The position numbers and the translations under genes are program-made. Shown here in pieces: positions 57,049 to 64,000 of a stretch of DNA of 64,000 bases. Below the pieces are notes generated by a model. The model was given only the letters and a program-made list of their open reading frames with translations. It did not search any database and had not been told where the DNA came from. Each line of letters starts with the position of its first letter. Position 1 is the stretch's first letter. This stretch comes from Zygnema circumcarinatum (taxonomy: Eukaryota; Streptophyta; Zygnematophyceae; Zygnematales; Zygnemataceae): NCBI GenBank assembly GCA_037447605.1, contig CM074810.1, positions 2,181,300 through 2,245,299 on the forward strand, written 5' to 3'.

Positions 57049-58108
57049 CCTCTTTCTCCTTCTCTCTCTTTCTCTCTCAGGGTTGCTTACTGTTTGTCAA
57101 CTGGTGCAGATGCAATTGATCATTGAGAGGGGCAAGTCTTTGCCTCCGGAAAGAGCCGAGGAAGCTAAGCAGTCGTGCTTAACCCTAAGAACTGAGCTGC
57201 AGGCCGCCATGGACCGCCACAATATCTCCGCTTGGATCGCTCCTGCAGCAACTGGACCAGCTCCTTATGGACATGGTGAAAACAATCTTTCCCGCTCTCT
57301 ATCTCTCTCTCTCTCGCCCTTCCCCACTGAATCACTTCTCCCCCTCTCGCTCACTCTCGCCTCTTCCTTAACTCACTCTCTTTCCTCCCCTCTCCCTTCC
57401 CCCCCTCCCCTCCCCTCCCACTCGCTCTGTCTCCCTCTCACTCAATGTCTCTCTCTCTGAATCCCCTCTCGCCCCCCTCTCTCTCTACCTCCCTCTCCCA
57501 TCCCCTCCCTCTCCCACCACCATCCTCCCCCTCCCTTCCTCCCTCCCTTCCTCCCTCCCTTCCTCCCCCCCCCCCCCCCCATTCCCCCTTCCCCCTCCCC
57601 CCCTCCCCTCAACAAACATGATCTCCCCTCCTCCCCTCTGTACCATTTCACCACTCCCATTCTGAACCAATGAACCTTCTCTCTGCTTCCCTCCCATCCC
57701 CTCCAGCTTGGTTCCCCCCAAACCCTAATTTCTTTCAAACCCTAATTTCCTTCAAACCCTAATTTCCTTTTCCCCCCTCCCTTAGAGTCTACGGGCGACC
57801 CGCGCATGTCCCTTCCTTGGACGCACTCGGGCCTCCCCTCCGTCACTCTCCCCTCCGCCGCCATCTCCCGCGAGGAGGGCTCTCCCTCTCCCTCTCCCTC
57901 TCCCTCTCCCTCTCCCTCTCCCTCTCCCTCTCCCTCTCCCTCTCCCTCTCCCTCTCCCTCTCTCCCATCCATGGCGAAAGCTCTCCCTGTGGGAGTAACC
58001 CTAATTGGGAGGTGGTGGAGGGACGAGGAGCTCCTGTCCATGGCGGCTCAAGTGGAGGAGGACCTCCATGTGGAGCTGAGCTTCGTAGGGCTTCAAAGGG
58101 GCAACTGA
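53508..58108 (+). CDS. Amidase signature-family hydrolase, 13 exons
   Basis: Exons 53508-53647, 53779-53866, 54120-54200, 54400-54438, 54821-54886, 55194-55266, 55399-55499, 55688-55820, 56055-56151, 56369-56419, 56750-56834, 57110-57275, 57786-58108; 480 residues, phases agree. The Ser-cisSer-Lys triad can be seen: Lys about 76 in GQIVGIKDIFN, cis-Ser about 146 in HTPGGSSSGSAAAVAAG, and nucleophile Ser about 169 in GSQTYGSTSRPAAYCGVVGF. Further landmarks are SLDHVGFFAK, RLAVPEGTWL, HRDLMALECAAIHSSWLELY, WTHSGLPSVTLP and LPVGVTLIGRWWRDEELLSMA. These enzymes hydrolyse amides; the substrate is unknown, and the short form looks more like bacterial stand-alone amidases than like FAAH. No clear targeting signal is seen. 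The last exon contains an in-frame (SP)n repeat. Exons 4 and 8 are the least certain. Confidence 0.88.
54937..55006 (+). repeat. (CT)n tract in amidase intron 5
   Basis: Near-pure CT run of about 70 bases; pyrimidine-rich sequence continues to 55080. A similar tract fills the intron 56835-57109. Confidence 0.9.
56029..56047 (-). promoter_or_regulatory. ERSE-like sequence within amidase intron 9 region
   Basis: CGTGT (56029-56033), nine bases, ATTGG (56043-56047), i.e. CCAAT-N9-ACACG on the minus strand, eight bases upstream of the exon at 56055. An intronic position makes a promoter role doubtful. Confidence 0.25.
56161..56325 (+). repeat. ACTTG/GCTTG pentanucleotide array in amidase intron 9
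   Basis: About 165 bases of TTGAC/TTGGC units. Reverse-complemented they are AAGTC and AAGCC, the same unit pair as the array at 47390-47690 and a short run at 15676-15707. Confidence 0.85.
57879..57964 (+). repeat. In-frame (TCTCCC)n coding repeat in the amidase
   Basis: About 14 perfect hexamers encode a Ser-Pro run between two conserved amidase segments (GLPSVTLP and LPVGVTLIGR). No GT donor precedes it, so it appears to be translated. Confidence 0.85.
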
Positions 58109-59676
58109 TTTTTTATAGTAGTTATGAAGGGAAGGGGAATGTAAAGGTGGTGACAAAGGTGAAAGAAGTGACTTTAGAGAGCGATGTGTTTCACAACACA
58201 AGGGTTGCTTTGTTTTAGTGAGACATTTGATAAAGTTTTGTGGTTGAAAGAATCTTTTGACAAAGTAAAAGTTTACGGCCGACAAAGTACCATCGGTAAA
58301 ATTAACCTGTGACAAAGGACCAGCAAACGTCAGCAGTTTAGCGTTGATAACAACGCGACAACGCTCTATAGAGTCAGTAACGATGGAATTTCACTGTGCC
58401 CTTATCTACCATGTGAATATAATTGGACCACGTGGACGATCCTTCAGATCTCCGTCCCCATAAACGACGCGCCGATAGTGAAATATCTACCAAACTGTAA
58501 ACGGCACCGCGAAAAATCACTAACGCCACAGCGCAACGTCAGCAATGATTCGGTGGCTAATCAGGAGCCACCGACATGACGTCAGTATGCCCCATGGAAA
58601 GGTCGGACGGTTTGGGGTTATCCGAAGGAGGGTGGGCCCGCTTGTCGTTTAGGATATCGTTCATATCGCCGATGTATCGGCTGCGAGCGACAGAAAGTGC
58701 CGGTGCTGGCAAACTTGACTCCGTACGGAAGCTGAAAATGGCCGGTTGAAGGACGGTGATAGCGCCGGCAGCGGCAAGTTATGTCGGTCATGGCCGATAC
58801 GTTGGCGATATGGCAATATCAGTTACCAGAACGACAGAAATTGCCGCCCTATCTGCTACCGTACCGTATCGCCAAAGCGCCAGTACTGAACAGAAATAGT
58901 CAGGCGAACTGTTTAGTACTTTCATACGGGCTCCTGGTTTGTCGTATACGATGACAGTTGTAAAGATAAGGGCTGTCCGTCCTATCGCATCTTACCGTAC
59001 ACCCTACAGGACAAGCTTTTCGTACGAATCCTAATTTTTGTCGCGCAATCCGGCCAGGACTGTAGGTCCAATTGTCGTTTAATTACGGTCCAAAATGTAT
59101 CGGTACATGTTAAAACCTGCACAGCACATGGACCACTGTTTCGTACGGTCTTGCAATCAATGCCCTCAGGACCCGGCGGGACCGCGGCTCCGCCGTCACG
59201 TGCGGCCAAGCGGATAAAACAAGACCCGGACGTGACCGTACAGTCCAAAAGACAGCACGTCCGCGGCCCGCGCCTGCCGGACCGAAATTTCGAAATTTTG
59301 GAGGCCAGAAAACGACAGGTCGGAAAAAACTCGAAAGCAGTGCGCAGTGGCAATGGTCGTTCTTTAAGGCATGGCACAAGTTTAAAAAAAAAATGTATAT
59401 AAGAAATCCTTCTCATCTCTCTCTCTTTTTCTTTTCTTTTCTTAAAGAAAGCAATGCTGCATCGCGTCCTACAAAAAATAAACAATATTTAAATCGGGAC
59501 CTACCGAGGTCCCATGCCCACCCGCCCCCGCCTTCCCACTCTACTCTTACAACCCCCCCCTAATCCTGAACCCAAACCCACAGACTCTCCTTATTCAAGC
59601 TCAAACAGACCCAAGTTCAACCTTCCCTCCCAAGTTCAACCTCCCCTCCCAAGTTCAACCTTTCCTCCCCTCCCCT
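58109..59676. other. Intergenic between convergent amidase and germin-like genes
   Basis: No gene recognised. It holds an ERSE-II-like site (58422), scattered ATATCG/CGATAT and CCGTAC words (58650-58900), and a C-rich stretch before the germin stop (59520-59670). Confidence 0.5.
58422..58432 (+). promoter_or_regulatory. ERSE-II-like site ATTGG-N-CCACG
   Basis: ATTGG, one base, CCACG, followed by TGG: an exact match to the second class of ER-stress element. There is no obvious target promoter nearby. Confidence 0.35.
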
Positions 59677-60445
59677 CTAGACGTAAAACTCCAAGGGAAG
59701 CAGCGCCGGGTTCCGGAGCTGCTCGGCTGTGGCCTTCCGGGTCTGGAAGGTGGCCTTAAGCACGCGGTTGCTCATGAGCTTGGTGATCTGGTTTAGGTGC
59801 ACCACGCCCGCGTCCTCGCCGTCCGCGCTGAAGAACAGCTGGAGGGGCTCCGTGCCGATGTTCTCCGTCCAGTGGATGAGCCCGCGCGGGTACAGCGTCA
59901 GGTCGCCCTCGTTCAGCTCGCTGCTGCGGAGCACGTTCTTCGTGTCGATGAAGTTCGCTCGCGCCTTGCCCTTCATCACGAACACGGTCTCTGAACCCCT
60001 GCTCGAAGCAAGCACCCCCAGAACCAAGGGAGTCAATAGACAGAAGAAAGCAGAAATAAAAGAAGAAGGTAGCATGCTGAGCTGAACCCTAATCCCTAAT
60101 CCCTAATCCCTCGTTTTATAGGGTCGTAAAGAGGGGAGAGAGGCGGGAGGTAACTTACCGAGGGTGCCAGTGAGGGGTGAGGAGGGCATTGACGGCGACT
60201 GTGACAATGACGTTCGAGATGCCGAGCGTCTTGCCCCCCGGGAGGTTGGCCACGCTCGTGCGGGCGAGGGAGCCGGCGGGGAGGTGGATGCGGTTCGTCG
60301 AGAAGTTGCGCACCACGAAGTCGGCGGCGGTCGCGGCGGGGTCCGCGAAGTCGTTCACGGGCTCGGGCCCGGCGAGGGCGGAGGGGAGGAGGGCGAGGAG
60401 GAGGACGAGGGCGGGGGCGAGGAGGGAGAGGGAGAGGCGGGCCAT
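59677..60445 (-). CDS. Germin-like protein (secreted cupin), 2 exons
   Basis: Exons 60445-60159 and 59998-59677 join in phase to 202 residues, typical for germin-like proteins. A Leu/Ala-rich signal peptide spans about residues 1-25 (LSLLAPALVLLLALLPSALA). Germin box 1 is HWHPRGSETVFVMKG, crossing the splice junction and giving the HxHx4Ex6G metal ligands. Box 2 is GDLTLYPRGLIHWTEN, giving the last His ligand. These proteins are apoplastic Mn-binding beta-barrels; some have superoxide dismutase or oxalate oxidase activity, and others act in defence or binding. The activity of this one cannot be told from sequence. The usual N-terminal Cys pair is not obvious. The leader is a GGGA-rich tract, and ERSE-like sites lie 640-690 bases upstream. 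Confidence 0.92.
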
Positions 60446-61083
60446 GGCGGCTGGAGGAGAGGGAGGGGAGGGAGGGAGGGAGAGGGAGAGGGAGAGGGAG
60501 AGGGAGAGGTAGGAGGGAGGGAGGGAGCGAGAGCAGGAAGCGCCTGCGGAGTGAGAATGGTGAGTGAGAGGGGGGGGGGAATATTTAAGGGCCGAGAAGG
60601 CACGCGATCTGATAACACCAATCAGAACTTGCCATGTGGACAGACAATGCACACGTGGCAGGTCCGGATTTGTTAAATTTTCTATTTTTAGAGTTCGGGA
60701 ACAGGGGAAGGAGAGACGTGGACGGGCAACTGAACTAGATCGCACTATTTGGGTCAAGACTCAAGGGCCAGTTTGAGCGTGGATTGGCAGGCGACGATCG
60801 GATGGATTGAATGGGAGCCGTCCGATGCTTCTGAATCGACGGTCAGAAATGGACGAGACTACGCAACGTAGAGCGCAGTCAGTCGCCCGCGAGACCGTCG
60901 TTTTTGCCGGCAAAACAAATGCCGCCCGGAAATCATAAGACCCGAGGGAACTAAACGACAGAGACTATATACGGACAGTCTGAAAAGATTCCTCGTTGAC
61001 TCAAATTCTCCGTCTCTAGCGCTCCTCCATCATGAAGTCGTTTGTACGCATTTGGTATCTTCGATGTAGATCCTTGGAACTAG

Positions 61084-61102
61084 CCAATTGTATTGTGACA
61101 CG
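61084..61102 (+). promoter_or_regulatory. ERSE-like site CCAAT-N9-ACACG
   Basis: CCAAT 61084-61088, nine bases, ACACG 61098-61102, about 640 bases upstream of the germin-like start. Confidence 0.45.
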
Positions 61103-61118
61103 TAGAAATTGTTTGCCA

Positions 61119-61137
61119 CGTGACATTCCGTAATTGG
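61119..61137 (-). promoter_or_regulatory. ERSE-like site CCAAT-N9-TCACG
   Basis: CGTGA 61119-61123, nine bases, ATTGG 61133-61137. Only 35 bases from the previous site and in the opposite orientation. Confidence 0.45.
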
Positions 61138-61398
61138 GTCGTCTATATTTTTTCGTCGACACATGCATGATAAGGAATTTGCCGGATCTGTGGAAACGAC
61201 AAATGCATGTACAAATTGTTTGGAAGCTGTCAGCATCTGTACGGACACATGGCTGCTCCGTGATTTTTGTAAAAAAGTGTACGAAACTTGTAGCTGCCCG
61301 TGCGACGTCGCCAGGCATTGACTGGTTGCGATTTCAGCCAATCACTGCTGCCGTCAACGGGCCGGCACCATTGGATGTCTATGTTGTCAATGACATGT

Positions 61399-61530
61399 CC
61401 TTCCATGCATCATGCATCATACCCGCATGCCATCGAGCCATTCCACCATGCATGTCGCGGCATGGCCATGCCACCATCCAGCTTCTGCTGTCGACCATCC
61501 CCCACACATGCATGCCGTGCATGCCCGATG
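61399..61530. promoter_or_regulatory. CATGCA (RY-type) cluster
   Basis: CATGCA or TGCATG occurs about seven times in 130 bases. RY elements bind B3-domain factors in plants; the cluster may also be a simple minisatellite. A shorter (CATG)n run lies at 31607-31625. Confidence 0.4.
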
Positions 61531-62039
61531 GACGGGAAAGCTCGCTTTGGATTCCGAAATTTCACGAAAAAATCGTGAATAAGCAGCCGGTAGTCTCACA
61601 TACCTTATCAAGGAAAGAAACCGAGGGGAGCTTTTGGAATGGTCAGAGTTTAAAGCCTGAGGGTTTGAAGAGGAGCTCTGGTTTCTTCAGGCAGAATTTT
61701 TAGAATAAGGAAAGAAGTTTGGGTGTGAGATTTCCCTCCTACATGGTAACAAAGGAGGGAGAAGGAAAAGCGTTCTGAGTCAATCAATTGATATATTTCG
61801 GCTTGCAGGTAGAAATTCAGAGTTTAATTTTGGCATTGAAAGCATCGGCAAGGTTGCTTCTGCTCTCAGGGCGTGTTAAAAGAATATATCAAATAACAAC
61901 GGAGACCGAACGAACTGTCAAACTGTGCAGTCACTTTTCTCTTTCTTGAATTTCAATTATAACGCTGCAATTTATATTTTGCTACTGGTGGCGCTTTGAG
62001 CTGTGCCATTGCCTAGCAATAGCTCGTGGCCATGTGGTT

Positions 62040-62460
62040 TTGAGAGAGAGAGGGAGAGGGAGGGGAGACGAGAGGGAATTAGGGGTGGGTGGGGGAGAGG
62101 GAGTTGGGGGGTTGGAGAGAGGGGGAGGGGAAAAAGGAAAGAACGAAAGAAAGAAAGAACGAAAGAAAGAAACAAAGAAAGAGAGAAAGCAAGACAAAAA
62201 AAAAAAAAAAAAAAAGAAACAGAGAAAGAAAGAAGGAGAGAAAGAGGGGGAGGGGCCGAGGGGGCGGGAGGGAGGAAAGGCAGGAGGAAGGGAGAGGGAG
62301 GGAGGATGGGACGGAGGGAGGGAGAGAGGGATGGGGAAGGGAGGGCAGAGGGAGAGGAGGGGGAGAAGGAGAGGGAGAGTGGAGGCAGAGGGAGAGGAGG
62401 AGAGGGAGAGGGAGAGAGGAGGTAGAGGGAGAAGGGGAGAGGAGGGAGAGGGAGTGAGAC
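62040..62460 (+). repeat. Purine-rich GA/GAAA/GGGA tract
   Basis: About 420 bases nearly without pyrimidines, including GAAA runs and an A21 stretch, just before the U-box gene and probably within its 5' UTR intron. Confidence 0.85.
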
Positions 62461-62553
62461 TCCTGGCAAGTTCCTTCGTTGATGGGTGACTTTACCTAAT
62501 CAATAACATCTTCCTTTCGTGCAGGTTGTTTGCTGCGATTGGAATAACTAAGA

Positions 62554-64000
62554 ATGGAAAGAGAGCAGAAACTACGATTTGAAGAGGAGGAATACATCAA
62601 AGCCCTTATTCCACTTCTTGGAGCATTCACATCATCAAGCCATGGAGAAGACATCCAAGATCTGATGTGCCCTATTTGTTCCAAGATTTTGGACGATCCG
62701 GTGCAAGTTGAGGGCTCTGTCGAAACGTACGATAGAAATTGCATTCAAAGGACCTTAGAAAGTGATCGCAAATCTTCTTTTCCTACTGAAAACCAAGCTC
62801 ATAGTGGTGAAACCGTTGACTTTTGCCTCAAAGAAAATGTACATGCTCGGGAGCTTCTTGCTTGGTGGAAAAATGCAGTAACGACCTCTGATTTCCACAA
62901 GGAAGAAAAGGGAGGAAGAAACGGAGCCGAAATTGATTCTAAAAGAGGCGAAGGAGGAGAAGGAGGAGGAGGATTTGAGCCATCAGTAACTCTAAAAACG
63001 GCGACAGGTTTGTTGGAAAGAGGTGTGAGTGAAGGTCATCCGAAGGCTCAGTTTGTGATGGGAGTTTCCTGCGAGTTTGGAAATGGAATCATGCAAGATG
63101 TAGTCAAGGCTTCACAGTTTGATAAAAGCATATTGAAGGAGGGGCTGCTGGCTGCTCACTGCATTGCAAACACATGCTGCAAAATCGGTCTACCAGTTCC
63201 GGCAAACTTAAGGCGGGCAATAGAGATTCATAAGAAGAAGGGCAACTATGATTTGGAGAATCTCAGAGGAGGAAAGCTGAAACATGGTGAGGAGAAGGCG
63301 AAGCAGGAGTATGTTGAAGTTGTGAATGAAAAACAAGAACAAGAGTCTGCAGGTGCAGAAAGCAAGACCAAGCTCTGTTCTGAGAATGAAATGGGTGGTT
63401 TGAAGGACCTGCAAAAGGCAGTGGAGTGGTATAGAAAAGCAGCAGAGCAGGGGCATGCAGGTGCCCAAGAAGCTTTGGGATACTGCTATGAATATGGAAA
63501 TGGGCTTCCTCATGATTTTGAGCAGGCAGTTGAGTGGTACAGGAAGGGAGCAGAGCAGGGGCAAGCAGGTTGCCAACACAAATTGGGACTTTGTTATGCG
63601 AATGGGTATGGCATACCGCAAGATTATGAACAAGCTATGAGTTGGTACATGAAGGCAGGAGAGCAAGGCTATGCAGGGTCTCAAAGAAACATTGGATACT
63701 TGTATCAGAGAGGAATTGGTTGTGTGAAGGATTTGGCCATGGCGGCAGCTTGGTTCAGAAAGGCGGCCATGCAGGGGGATGCAGGAGGGCAATGTGCTTT
63801 GGGATACTGTTACCAGAATGGAATTGGGGTTAATAAGGACTTCACGCAAGCAGTGAGATGGTACAAAAAGGCAGCTGAAAAAGAAGATGCAAAAGCACAG
63901 AAGAATCTCGGGTTCTGCTATCAGACTGGTATGGGAGTGCGGAGAGATATGTCGGAATGTGCCAAGTGGTATCTGAAGGCAGCAGAGCAGGGCAATAGAG
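62554..64000 (+). CDS. U-box plus Sel1-repeat protein, C-terminus beyond the window
   Basis: One open frame of 482 codons from ATG 62554 to the right edge. Residues about 45-115 form a U-box: LMCPICSKILDDPVQVEGSV, then ETYDRNCIQRTLES and ENVHARELLAWW; the fold is a RING without all zinc ligands and recruits E2 enzymes. An acidic Gly/Lys-rich linker follows. One diverged Sel1 repeat (near 150-185) precedes a second linker. From about residue 275 there are at least six regular Sel1 repeats (AVEWYRKAAEQGHAGAQEAL, YCYEYGNGLPHDFEQ and so on), interrupted by the edge. It is probably a cytosolic E3 ubiquitin ligase whose solenoid binds substrate. No intron is visible in the seen part. Its repeats resemble those of the protein at 32282-33853. 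Confidence 0.88.
   Translation, partial: MEREQKLRFEEEEYIKALIPLLGAFTSSSHGEDIQDLMCPICSKILDDPVQVEGSVETYDRNCIQRTLESDRKSSFPTENQAHSGETVDFCLKENVHARELLAWWKNAVTTSDFHKEEKGGRNGAEIDSKRGEGGEGGGGFEPSVTLKTATGLLERGVSEGHPKAQFVMGVSCEFGNGIMQDVVKASQFDKSILKEGLLAAHCIANTCCKIGLPVPANLRRAIEIHKKKGNYDLENLRGGKLKHGEEKAKQEYVEVVNEKQEQESAGAESKTKLCSENEMGGLKDLQKAVEWYRKAAEQGHAGAQEALGYCYEYGNGLPHDFEQAVEWYRKGAEQGQAGCQHKLGLCYANGYGIPQDYEQAMSWYMKAGEQGYAGSQRNIGYLYQRGIGCVKDLAMAAAWFRKAAMQGDAGGQCALGYCYQNGIGVNKDFTQAVRWYKKAAEKEDAKAQKNLGFCYQTGMGVRRDMSECAKWYLKAAEQGNR

Larger units (their letters stand above)
60446..62553. other. Divergent intergenic region of the germin-like and U-box/Sel1 genes
   Basis: No gene recognised, though frames at 61134-61703 are open. 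It holds two exact ERSE-like sites, a near match at 60618-60636 (CCAAT, nine bases, CCATG), a CATGCA-rich block (61399-61530) and a purine tract (62040-62460). A CAG acceptor at about 62522-62524 suggests the U-box gene has a 5' UTR intron. Confidence 0.5.

Noticed and set aside
61134-61703. A 189-codon open frame upstream of the U-box gene
   Set aside because: Composition is irregular, rich in CATGCA words, and no family is recognised; more likely promoter or 5' UTR.

Overview
This window is nuclear DNA of a green plant, most likely a streptophyte alga or an early-diverging land plant. Three things support this. The genes are split into many short exons with GT/AG introns. Several families are plant-typical: an ORTHRUS/VIM-type PHD-RING-SRA-RING protein, a germin-like cupin, a SPOT1-type membrane protein and an organellar gyrase A. 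Telomere-type motifs are of the plant kind (CCCTAAA/TTTAGGG). I cannot name the species. Exons were joined by hand from splice sites, reading-frame phase and family resemblance, so the joins are models.

Layout. A UTP15/SWA1-like gene runs off the left edge on the minus strand (87-296). Next come a 25-exon SPOT1-like membrane protein gene (918-11100, +), a small membrane protein (12131-12529, -), a 27-exon organellar DNA gyrase subunit A gene (13492-24686, +) and, converging on it, mitochondrial ribosomal protein mL53 (25049-26217, -). Diverging from that is an RNase III plus dsRBD gene (27084-30870, +), followed by a Sel1-repeat gene (32282-33853, -). A gene-poor stretch (33.9-40 kb) holds a hAT-like MITE with an 8-bp target duplication, a long polypyrimidine tract, a LINE-like fragment that stops at an assembly gap, and a hairpin. 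The rest is a tiny cysteine-rich protein (40068-40625, -), an ORTHRUS/VIM-like E3 ligase (42514-47192, -), a CCCH/SURP/RS nuclear RNA-binding protein (47947-52330, +), an amidase (53508-58108, +), a germin-like protein (59677-60445, -) and a U-box/Sel1 fusion protein cut by the right edge (62554-64000, +).

The genes are mostly unrelated housekeeping genes and do not form one pathway. Themes are organelle genome upkeep and translation (gyrA, mL53, perhaps the RNase III protein), nuclear RNA work (UTP15, CCCH/SURP), DNA methylation (ORTHRUS) and protein quality control (two Sel1-repeat proteins, one with a U-box). The most striking non-coding signal is a composite motif, CCAAT-N10-CACG (the ER-stress response element layout). 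I found it nine times by eye, mostly between genes, where about 0.5 copies are expected by chance. Low-complexity GA and CT tracts fill most introns, and telomere-like, AAGCC/AAGTC and AACTG arrays recur at several places, some of them inside coding exons.
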